Source: Bacteroides sp. CAG:530
Lineage (GTDB): Bacteria; Bacteroidota; Bacteroidia; Bacteroidales; Bacteroidaceae
Length of the DNA stretch: 32,389 bases
Direction of reading: 5' to 3'
Assembly: GCA_000434735.1 (NCBI GenBank)
Contig: FR881203.1
Span: 1-32,389 of the forward strand
Part shown: in pieces, positions 1 to 5,767 of the stretch
Position numbering within the stretch: the first letter of the stretch is position 1
Layout: every line of letters starts with the position of its first letter
Position numbers and translations under genes: made by a program
Notes under the pieces: model-generated
The model's database searches: none
Told to the model about the DNA's origin: nothing
The model's input: the letters and a program-made list of their open reading frames with translations, nothing else

Positions 1-63
1 ATTTGCAATTGCAGAAAATGTTACTAATAATAAAAATAATAATAATGTAAACTTTATTTTCAT
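1..63 (-). CDS. Start of a secreted protein, cut by the window edge
   Basis: Reading leftward from an ATG at 63, 21 codons stay open to the window edge. They encode MKIKFTLLLFLLLVTFSAIAN, a textbook signal peptide: a short lysine-rich start, a leucine-rich core, and an S-A-I-A end that would suit signal peptidase I. The mature protein lies outside the window, so no function can be given. It would be co-directional with and downstream of the antitoxin gene ending at 176. No TAnnTTTG box was seen between the two. Confidence 0.55.
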   Translation of the reverse strand, partial: MKIKFTLLLFLLLVTFSAIAN

Positions 64-175
64 CTGTTCTATATTTATGATTCTGCGTAATGCTCAATAT
101 TCGCAGCATCAAGCAACTTCGATATAATGAGGTCTGTTGTCTTTTCTGTCGTTTTACACAATAAATAATAAGTAT

Positions 176-505
176 TTACCACAGTGCAACCTTGCCTGCT
201 ATTCCCAAGTCAATAGTTGCACTAACTACACCCAATGCCTTAAACACTTTTCTCATTGTTGGAATAGTTATGCTATAACCTCTTTCCAATCGAGAAATCT
301 GCGCTCTTTTCACTCCGATACGCTCACCAAGTTGTTCTTGTGTTAAGTTCTGTTCTATGCGAGCTTTTTTGATAGCTTCGCCCAGTCTGTAAGCATGCAA
401 TGCTTCGTCCACATCACTTTCGAAAGCGTCACGTTTTGGAGTGCCAACTTTACCGAAATGCTTGTCAAGCACATCGTCCAACGGAGTAAGATTCATTTGT
501 GCCAT
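176..505 (-). CDS. higA: HigA-type antitoxin / XRE-family transcriptional regulator
   Basis: A 109-residue protein with a helix-turn-helix of the XRE/Cro type at about residues 52-75 (TQEQLGERIGVKRAQISRLE). The N-terminal part (DVDEALHAYRLGEAIKKAR) is the arrangement seen in HigA antitoxins encoded just downstream of HigB/RelE-like toxins. In such pairs the antitoxin binds the toxin and represses its own promoter. Here the start codon lies two bases after the stop of a 46-codon reading frame (508-648, same strand) that matches only the end of a HigB toxin, so the antitoxin is probably an orphan. Its role may now be limited to DNA binding. The XRE fold is clear; the HigA label rests on the toxin remnant and the general layout. 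Confidence 0.85.
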   Translation of the reverse strand: MAQMNLTPLDDVLDKHFGKVGTPKRDAFESDVDEALHAYRLGEAIKKARIEQNLTQEQLGERIGVKRAQISRLERGYSITIPTMRKVFKALGVVSATIDLGIAGKVALW

Positions 506-507
506 AA

Positions 508-648
508 TTACTTGTTTTTGAAATATTCTTTTCTGATAGCTTCTGCTTTCGCAATCTCTTTGCTTGGTGTCTTCTGGGTTTTCTTAATGATGCCGTGAGT
601 GGCAATCACCAATGTCTCTTGTATACAAAGGTAAGGATAATGTTTCAT
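508..648 (-). pseudogene. HigB/RelE-like toxin remnant (C-terminal end only)
   Basis: Read leftward, this 46-residue frame contains ETLVIATHGIIKKTQKTP followed by SKEIAKAEAIRKEYFKNK and a stop. This is the characteristic C-terminal third of phage Gp49-like/HigB toxins (HGxxKKTxKTPxxEIxxA), which are normally about 110 residues. The first ten codons do not resemble the family, and no upstream frame restores the N-terminal RNase core, so the gene is broken with a junction near 622-625. It ends two bases before the antitoxin start, the spacing expected of a higBA operon. The family match is by eye. Confidence 0.7.
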
Positions 649-660
649 AAATAAGAAACA
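626..660 (-). promoter_or_regulatory. Possible promoter and operator for the antitoxin gene
   Basis: On the minus strand TACCTTTG (626-633) fits the Bacteroidetes -7 box TAnnTTTG. Immediately upstream lies TGTTTC-8nt-GAAACA (641-660), an inverted repeat of the kind autoregulating XRE antitoxins bind. No -33 TTTG was found at the right spacing. The site lies at the deletion edge of the toxin gene, so it may be a chance match. Confidence 0.3.
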
Positions 661-1085
661 CTACGAGGGGAAAGACATAATGAAGCTTTTTTTTAACATT
701 TACGGAAAAGATAATTGCGTATAAGAAACTTGCTTCCTAAACCTTTGCCAAAAGAAAAGAGTTGCTTGACAAGCAAACGTATGAATTTTGTAGAAGTTGA
801 AACTATTGCCAAATCATTATCTAAATACAGATAATAAGCTCATAAACAGCTTATTTTAAGCTGTTCATAACAAATTAGCATGATTTTTTCAAAAAATTCA
901 AGTTGGGGTTTGGGGATGAATTTCATTTTTAGCGTCATATAAATACAGGGTTTCGTTTAATGTTCACCGCAAAGATACACCATGTAAAGGTAGCAAGTGC
1001 TACCGTTTATGGTAACACCTGCAAAAAAATATTACGCATAATTTTGCTGTGTAAAGCCTGAAAAAAGAATACGGTAAGTAAAATT
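649..1085. other. Gene-free AT-rich stretch with an orphan control region
   Basis: No credible gene is visible in about 440 bases. Two structures stand out. At 845-865 a hairpin has 9-bp perfect arms (AACAGCTTA / TAAGCTGTT) and a 3-base loop. At 970-1018 a minus-strand TATCTTTG box (970-977) sits next to the palindrome GGTAGCAAGTGCTACC (989-1004) and a further GGTA half-site. A plus-strand TAATTTTG occurs at 1039-1046 with nothing obvious downstream. These look like control elements whose genes have been lost. Confidence 0.4.
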
Positions 1086-1088
1086 AAA

Positions 1089-1176
1089 CATTGCGATGGT
1101 TCAAAGTAATCATCGCAATGTTTTGTCTTAACCATCGCAATGAATGGTTTGAATCATCACTGTGTTTTCTTACATC
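1089..1176. repeat. Degenerate 22-bp tandem repeat (four units)
   Basis: Units start at 1089, 1111, 1133 and 1155, exactly 22 bases apart, with a core CATCGCAATG (units 2 and 3 exact, unit 1 CATTGCGATG, unit 4 CATCACTGTG). Units 1 and 2 also form a 10-bp inverted repeat (CATTGCGATG / CATCGCAATG). A fifth copy, preceded by the same TTTGAAT as in unit 3, is at 3221-3240, beyond the HAD and sigma genes. Function unknown; recombination sites, iterons or a mobile-element end are all possible. Confidence 0.6.
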
Positions 1177-1313
1177 ACTCAGAATATGCTGTAGAGGGGG
1201 TGTTACGTGATTTTTCTTACTCAAAAAATGGCACGATAAATACCCGAATGTTGTATGAGGCAATTGGTGTAAGTACAAGGACTATCTTATACCTCATAGA
1301 CACCAATAATTGA
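1140..1313 (+). CDS. Possible small protein, 57 residues
   Basis: An ATG-started frame beginning inside repeat unit 3 encodes a 57-residue peptide that ends in TRMLYEAIGVSTRTILYLID and NN. That end could form a helix-turn-helix-like pair of helices. It converges on the HAD gene, which ends 19 bases further on. I do not recognise the family. It may be the tail of a lost gene or a chance frame; no promoter or ribosome binding site was seen. Confidence 0.2.
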   Translation: MNGLNHHCVFLHHSEYAVEGVLRDFSYSKNGTINTRMLYEAIGVSTRTILYLIDTNN

Positions 1314-1332
1314 CTATTATTATGATTTAATT

Positions 1333-1986
1333 TTATAAATCAAGAAACCGAAGTATATCTTCGGGCTTGTCGGCTATGAAGTCAGGATGATAAGCCTCTA
1401 ACTCTGTGCGAGGACGGAAACCCCAACTCACACCGATGGTAGTAACCTTGGCGTTGATACCTGTCTGCATATCTACGCACGAATCGCCCAAATATACCAC
1501 CTTGTCTTTCTCTACATCCGATTTAGCTACTATTTCGTTAATGACGCTTGGGTCTGGTTTGGTAGGCACACCTTCGCGCTGTCCCAATATCTGAGTGAAT
1601 GAAATCTGCGGAAAATACTGCTTGATAAGTTTATAGGTAGCCTCTTGATACTTGTTTGAAGCTACGGCTATCATCATGCCTCTGCTCTGCATCTTCTCTA
1701 AGACATTGGCTATGCCATCGTAAGGACGGCTTTTGTCGGCATTATGCTCATTGTAGTAGGGCACGAATAAAGAACGGATTTTAAGGATGTTCTCTTCGCT
1801 TCTTTCACCTTCGGGCAGTGCTCTTTCGAATAACTTATTGATTCCGTTTCCTACAAAAAAGCGGTACTCATCAGTACTATGTGTAGGATATCCGCATTCT
1901 TTCAATGCGTAGTTAGTAGCTCCGGCCAAATCTGCTATAGTGTTTAGTAGCGTACCATCGAGGTCGAATATGGCAAGTCTTTTCAT
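1333..1986 (-). CDS. gph: HAD-family phosphatase, phosphoglycolate phosphatase-like
   Basis: A 217-residue haloacid dehalogenase hydrolase starting MKRLAIFDLDGTLLNT. Motif I has the nucleophile D8 and acid/base D10, motif II is S110 in VASNK, motif III is K143 in TKPDP, and motif IV is D168/D172 in GDSCVD. The insert between motifs I and II is the helical cap of the phosphoglycolate/beta-phosphoglucomutase group. The likely role is dephosphorylation of small phosphates such as 2-phosphoglycolate in the cytosol; the true substrate cannot be read from sequence. Two upstream ATGs (2010 and 2028) are in frame, but a promoter -7 box covers 2015-2022 and would place transcription start near 2009, so I chose ATG 1986, which also matches the usual family start. 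Confidence 0.88.
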   Translation of the reverse strand: MKRLAIFDLDGTLLNTIADLAGATNYALKECGYPTHSTDEYRFFVGNGINKLFERALPEGERSEENILKIRSLFVPYYNEHNADKSRPYDGIANVLEKMQSRGMMIAVASNKYQEATYKLIKQYFPQISFTQILGQREGVPTKPDPSVINEIVAKSDVEKDKVVYLGDSCVDMQTGINAKVTTIGVSWGFRPRTELEAYHPDFIADKPEDILRFLDL

Positions 1987-2014
1987 GTTGTTTTTGGTTT
2001 TCTTATTCATGGTA

Positions 2015-2044
2015 CAAAGATAGTGCAAAATGAATATATAACAA
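2015..2044 (-). promoter_or_regulatory. Promoter of the HAD phosphatase gene
   Basis: On the minus strand TATCTTTG (2022 to 2015) is a perfect TAnnTTTG -7 box. TTGT (2044 to 2041), 18-19 bases upstream, serves as the -33 box. This is the standard layout for the primary sigma factor of Bacteroidetes. It decides the start codon of the downstream gene. Confidence 0.65.
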
Positions 2045-2255
2045 TCAGGCTTGCAGGTTTGTTATGTTGAATTGCAATCCATTTTATGATAAGATAGAGA
2101 ATAATACTGATAAGTTTCATTTTGTATTTAACATGTATGCTTATGGTTTCATTTATGTATGCTTTATGACGTTTATGCTTTTATTTCTTGCGTAAATTAA
2201 TATTTTTTAATAATATTGCATTGCAATGAAGAATTAAGATAGAATTAATGAAAGA

Positions 2256-2819
2256 ATGACACAAAATGGTATAAAAGATATAGAAGATGTTACAGCGGAA
2301 ACATTGAAAACGCAAAAAGGTTTCGATTTGTTTTTTCGGACCAATTATGCCATGTTTGTTTCATTTGCACGTAAATATTGTCTCAGTACAGAAGAAGCAC
2401 AAGATATAGTGCAGGATGTGCTGACTGCTTTTTGGCAACAGCGTAATGATTTTGAGTCGGTTATCGCTGCAAAAGCATTTTGCTATCGTGCTATATCAAA
2501 TCATTGCCTGAATTTTCTGAAACACGAAGACATAAAGAATCGCTACGCTGAAAATCAGATGCAGAAAATGCAGAGCGAAGAATTTATCCAAGCCAATATA
2601 ATCCGTCAGGAGGTGGCTTGTCTTGTTCGTCGTAAAATAAACACACTTTCAGCACGTGAGCGTGAAATCGTTTTGATGGCACTTCGTGATATGTCGAATA
2701 AAGAGATAGCCGAAAAATTGTCAATATCGGTGGCTACCGTTAAAACTCATAAGATGCATGCGTATGCCCAATTGCGTGTTCAATTAGACGAATTGAGATT
2801 TTTACTGTTTATTTTATAG
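2256..2819 (+). CDS. ECF-type RNA polymerase sigma-70 factor
   Basis: A 187-residue sigma factor of the Bacteroidetes ECF type. Region sigma-2 spans about residues 22-90 (FDLFFRTNYAMFVSFARKYC, then EAQDIVQDVLTAFW). Region sigma-4 spans about 125-178, with the helix-turn-helix NKEIAEKLSISVATVKTHK. In gut Bacteroidetes such factors usually sit directly upstream of a FecR-like anti-sigma gene and a TonB receptor, and switch on glycan or iron uptake. Neither partner follows here: the gene ends in a hairpin and the next DNA is a group II intron fragment. It therefore looks like an orphan whose partners were lost or lie elsewhere. Upstream, ATTGCATTGCAAT (2215-2227) is a palindrome that might be an operator. 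Confidence 0.9.
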   Translation: MTQNGIKDIEDVTAETLKTQKGFDLFFRTNYAMFVSFARKYCLSTEEAQDIVQDVLTAFWQQRNDFESVIAAKAFCYRAISNHCLNFLKHEDIKNRYAENQMQKMQSEEFIQANIIRQEVACLVRRKINTLSAREREIVLMALRDMSNKEIAEKLSISVATVKTHKMHAYAQLRVQLDELRFLLFIL

Positions 2820-2850
2820 AAAGTACGTATAAAAAGTGTTTGAGAGAAGA

Positions 2851-2893
2851 ATGAGGAAAGTTTACTGGTTATCAGTTACTTTCCTCATTTTGG
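2851..2893 (+). terminator. Terminator of the sigma factor gene
   Basis: A perfect 12-bp inverted repeat, AATGAGGAAAGT (2851-2862) and ACTTTCCTCATT (2879-2890), with a 16-base loop and a short T run, begins 32 bases after the stop codon. The group II intron fragment begins about three bases beyond the stem. Confidence 0.75.
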
Positions 2894-3219
2894 TGTACGC
2901 TCGGCATGAGCATTATCTAACGGGTGCAAGTCCCGAGTAAGCCCTAATAGCGGGAATTACATAGCCAAAGGCAAGGGTGTTCATCGCGAGATGAAATCTG
3001 AAGGAAGCCAGCGGCAAACATCTGACCTAACGAACAGAAACTTCATACAAGGCATTTGACCATGGATAAGATTGCACAACAAATCAAAGTCCAATAGCTA
3101 TTCGGAATGGTTGGTGTAAATGAAGTAGGTATAAGATGGAAAGATAATGCCCTTATCCGAGGAGGTCTCACGAACGCATGGTGAAGATGAGGTATTCGAT
3201 GTACCATGACGGAGTAATA
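2894..3219 (+). mobile_element. Group II intron, 5' fragment without its protein or 3' end
   Basis: The stretch begins GTGTACGCTCGG, close to a group II intron 5' splice end. It carries further pieces I associate with domain I of bacterial group II introns: GGGTGCAAGTCCCG (2921-2934), GGAAGCCAGCGGCAAAC, CTAACGAACAGAAACTTCAT, and GGAGGTCTCACGAACGC just before where the maturase gene normally starts. No reverse transcriptase/maturase frame follows and no domain V hairpin (about 34 bases with an AGC triad) was seen, so it cannot splice alone. Its place directly behind a terminator stem recalls the site preference of class C introns. Identification is from memory of intron motifs. Confidence 0.6.
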
Positions 3220-3220
3220 G

Positions 3221-3249
3221 TTTGAATCATCGCAATGGTTAACGCAAGT
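3221..3249 (+). repeat. Distant copy of the 22-bp repeat
   Basis: TTTGAATCATCGCAATGGTT (3221-3240) shares AATCATCGCAATG with 1108-1120. Its reverse complement matches 1086-1105 at 18 of 20 bases. It marks the 3' edge of the intron fragment and the start of the winged-helix remnant. Confidence 0.55.
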
Positions 3250-3314
3250 TGTATATTCTTCGTGATATGCATCTAATCAAGTATGTAGGCAGTAATAAGA
3301 CTGGGCATTGGTAA
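3243..3314 (+). pseudogene. C-terminal stump of a winged-helix ATP-binding protein
   Basis: A 23-residue open stretch ends LIKYVGSNKTGHW and a stop. The pattern LIxxVGSxKTGxW is the typical last beta-hairpin of the winged helix that closes RecG-like/AlbA_2 putative DNA-binding ATPase proteins. The frame is closed by a stop just upstream and has no start, so only a tail of a lost gene would remain. The match is by eye over a short stretch. Confidence 0.35.
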
Positions 3315-3381
3315 GTGGTAACAGAATAAGAAATATTATTTTCATAACCCACAAATCATAACGATATTTCCAGAATTACTT

Positions 3382-3389
3382 TATCTTTG
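3382..3389 (+). promoter_or_regulatory. Promoter -7 box for the TapB-like/RavA/ViaA operon
   Basis: TATCTTTG, a perfect TAnnTTTG box, ends 40 bases before the ATG at 3430, giving a leader of about 35 bases. No good -33 TTTG was found at the expected distance. Confidence 0.55.
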
Positions 3390-3429
3390 CAGTAACAAGC
3401 AAAAGAATAACACATAAAAACTAGCGGTT

Positions 3430-4134
3430 ATGAAAAAACTGATATTTACGGTAATGGCTTTAGTGGCATGCCACACTATGCAGGCTCAGTACTTCTGCTC
3501 GGAAAACGGGGCGCAGTTGCATTACGTGAACTATGACGGATCGGGACAGAGCGTGTCGAACGAAACGGCTACGGTGGTAAACGTGAGCAATGAAGGCTCT
3601 ATGAAGAAGGCTCAGTACCTTACCAAGATTGTAAATAATAAGGCAAAGAACAATACATCGTATACGCTGTTCGACTGGAGTTACGACGGCACTAACACGG
3701 TGTGCATGGAGGATTTGGCGTACGGACCGTATATCAAGGGTAACTCTGATCCGGAGAAGTATGACACGGCGGCGCGTACTGTGTATCGTGAGGAGATGAA
3801 GTACGAGGGCGATAACTCGTTTACGCTCAGTAATGAGGCGAAACCGGGTATGACTATGCCAGATCGTTCTTTCTCGGCTATCTTGAACAGTCTGCGTAAT
3901 GAAATTAACGTGTCGGGTGCGGCTTATATGGGTACGGAGATGGTGAGCACTACTGCCGGTAAGTTCAACTGTTTGAAAATTTCGTATCTGCACCGTAAAA
4001 AGGTGGTGCTGAAAACTACTACCTGGAGAGTGACTGAATGGTATGCCGTGGGTGTGGGACTGGTGAAGTCTGAAGCGTACGATACAAAGGGTAAACTGGC
4101 TGCCAAGACGCTGCTGGTTAAGGTGGTGAAATAA
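3430..4134 (+). CDS. Secreted TapB/DUF3108-like protein of unknown role
   Basis: A 234-residue protein with an N-terminal signal peptide (MKKLIFTVMALVACHTMQAQ, likely cut near residue 20). The rest is predicted to be beta-rich. The C-terminal third (TTAGKFNCLKISY, then TEWYAVGVGLVKSEAY) resembles the TapB/DUF3108-like family, periplasmic proteins with an extended beta-sheet fold and no known enzymatic activity. It stands 16 bases upstream of the RavA-like ATPase gene, downstream of its own -7 box, and is probably the first gene of a three-gene operon. Linking an exported beta protein to a MoxR-VWA pair suggests envelope quality control or assembly, but that is only inference. Confidence 0.75.
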   Translation: MKKLIFTVMALVACHTMQAQYFCSENGAQLHYVNYDGSGQSVSNETATVVNVSNEGSMKKAQYLTKIVNNKAKNNTSYTLFDWSYDGTNTVCMEDLAYGPYIKGNSDPEKYDTAARTVYREEMKYEGDNSFTLSNEAKPGMTMPDRSFSAILNSLRNEINVSGAAYMGTEMVSTTAGKFNCLKISYLHRKKVVLKTTTWRVTEWYAVGVGLVKSEAYDTKGKLAAKTLLVKVVK

Positions 4135-4150
4135 ATTTCTGTCTAAGCGG

Positions 4151-5767
4151 ATGGAGAAAGTAAGTGAGCGTGTGGCGCAGCTGCTGCAGTGCATGAATGA
4201 GCGCATATACGGCAAGGAGCAGGTAGTGGCGTTGGCATTGCTGTCGGCTGTGGCGGGCGAGAGTGTGTTCTTGCTCGGCCCTCCGGGTGTGGCAAAGAGT
4301 ATGGTGGCGCGAAGGCTGAAGCTGGCGTTTGCCGAAGGTACATCGTTCGAGTATCTGATGTCGAGGTTCAGCACGCCCGATGAGTTGTTCGGTCCGGTTT
4401 CTATCTCGAAGCTGAAGGAGCGCGATGTGTACGAACGCATCACCGAGGGCTATCTGCCCGATGCTACGGTGGCTTTCCTCGACGAGATTTGGAAGGCGGG
4501 ACCTGCCATACAGAATGCCTTGCTTACTATATTGAACGAAAAGACGTTCCGCAACGGAAGGGATGTACTGCAAGTGCCGCTCAAGGGACTGATAGCGGCT
4601 TCTAACGAGTTGCCGTCGCAAGGGCAGGGACTCGATGCTTTGTGGGACCGCTTCCTGATTCGTCTTTGGGTGGAGGGGATAGAAGACGCTGGCGATTTTG
4701 ACCGTATGATTTCTTCTACCGATGATTCTGATCCTACTGTGCCATGCGGACTGGCCATCAGCAGTGAAGAGTATTCTCGGTGGCGAAAAGAAGCAGCTAG
4801 AGTACGTATAGATTATGTGGTGCTCGATGTGATTCACTCCATACGTGAGCAGATAGAAGATTATAATCATAAACTGCAGAACGATGACTCTGCCGATGAG
4901 CCGCTGTACGTGTCGGATAGACGCTGGAAGAAGGCGGTGAACATGCTTCGCACATCGGCTTTCCTGAACGGTAGCGAGGCGGTACGCTTATCCGACTGTA
5001 TGCTGCTGACGCATTGTCTGTGGAGCAGCGTGGCTCAGATAGATTTGGTGCGCGATATGGTGGAGAAGGCCATACAGAAGTCGGCCGGAGGCTATCTGCT
5101 TAATACTGATAATATAGCCAGCGAGATTCGTTCGCTGAAAGAAGAACTCGGCTCGGACGCGTCGTTGCGAGAGAGCGAAGACCCGGGGCTGCAGCTCATC
5201 GATTCATATTATTATCAGGTGGACAAGACCCGTATGCCCGGACGACTGTTGCTCTTCGCTTCTGATTATTATGCTCTTACTGAAGCTTCCAAAATGTTTT
5301 ATCTGCATAAGGATAAGTACAAGACACAGTGTTTTATACTGAAGAAGTACGATGTGTCTATGCGTACCAAGGTGGCGCAGAACAAGCTTTACTCGCTTCG
5401 CAAGGGCAGCAGGTCGGTGTTTATAAACGACTATGAATATCCGCTGGTGTGTGTGCCCGGATGTCTGCCGCTTCCTGCCATAGTGCCAAGCCGTGCCGAC
5501 GATATAGGCGAGCGTTTTCGTCAGGTTGGAGCGATGCTCGACAGGGCGGAGTCGGGATGCGACGGATGGGCAGGCGGTGAGGAAGATTACTGCTCGCGTC
5601 ATCTGTTTCTTGACGCGCGTCAGCGCAAGGCGATGCTTGGTATGCTAAGTTCGCATCAATCGGGCATAGCGCGTTGGCGTAACGAACTTAACGAACTGAA
5701 ACATGCCTATAGAAAAGAGAACGAGGAATATCCGACTGAAGGACCTGAAGGCAACTTATTTGGATGA
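4151..5767 (+). CDS. MoxR/RavA-family AAA+ ATPase
   Basis: A 538-residue cytosolic AAA+ protein. Walker A is GPPGVAKS (43-50), Walker B FLDEIW (109-114), sensor 1 N152 in AASNELP, and a candidate arginine finger R167 in LWDRFLIR. The region STPDELFGPVSI is typical of the RavA branch. RavA-type proteins form hexameric chaperone-like ATPases that act with a VWA partner to remodel or mature protein complexes. The partner gene follows here and overlaps this one by 65 bases, implying translational coupling. The C-terminal 200 residues (350-538) would hold the beta-rich discoidal part of RavA; this was not confirmed. I do not use the symbol ravA because the E. coli gene is only distantly similar. 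Confidence 0.88.
   Translation: MEKVSERVAQLLQCMNERIYGKEQVVALALLSAVAGESVFLLGPPGVAKSMVARRLKLAFAEGTSFEYLMSRFSTPDELFGPVSISKLKERDVYERITEGYLPDATVAFLDEIWKAGPAIQNALLTILNEKTFRNGRDVLQVPLKGLIAASNELPSQGQGLDALWDRFLIRLWVEGIEDAGDFDRMISSTDDSDPTVPCGLAISSEEYSRWRKEAARVRIDYVVLDVIHSIREQIEDYNHKLQNDDSADEPLYVSDRRWKKAVNMLRTSAFLNGSEAVRLSDCMLLTHCLWSSVAQIDLVRDMVEKAIQKSAGGYLLNTDNIASEIRSLKEELGSDASLRESEDPGLQLIDSYYYQVDKTRMPGRLLLFASDYYALTEASKMFYLHKDKYKTQCFILKKYDVSMRTKVAQNKLYSLRKGSRSVFINDYEYPLVCVPGCLPLPAIVPSRADDIGERFRQVGAMLDRAESGCDGWAGGEEDYCSRHLFLDARQRKAMLGMLSSHQSGIARWRNELNELKHAYRKENEEYPTEGPEGNLFG

Noticed and set aside
75..182. 35-codon minus-strand frame from a GTG overlapping the antitoxin stop, ending LLDAANIEHYAES
   Set aside because: Overlap of start and stop would allow coupling and the peptide looks protein-like, but there is no ATG, no family match and no other support.
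1089..1176. CRISPR array
   Set aside because: Repeats are contiguous with no spacers, degenerate, and no cas genes are near.
1084..1278. 64-codon minus-strand frame across the tandem repeat
   Set aside because: It reads through the repeat units without similarity to anything and lacks a promoter; the 22-base period is not a multiple of three.
1263..1307. Inverted repeat ATTGGTGT / ACACCAAT as terminator of the HAD gene
   Set aside because: Arms are only 8 bp with a 29-base loop and no T run in the required direction; too weak to call.
2131..2183. TATGCTTA-like motifs repeated three times upstream of the sigma gene
   Set aside because: Spacing is irregular (22 and 16 bases) and the DNA is very AT-rich, so chance is likely.
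3460..4443. 327-codon minus-strand frame opposite the TapB-like and RavA-like genes
   Set aside because: It is antisense to two clear genes, has a composition typical of a shadow frame (rich in His, Arg, Ser), and no motif.
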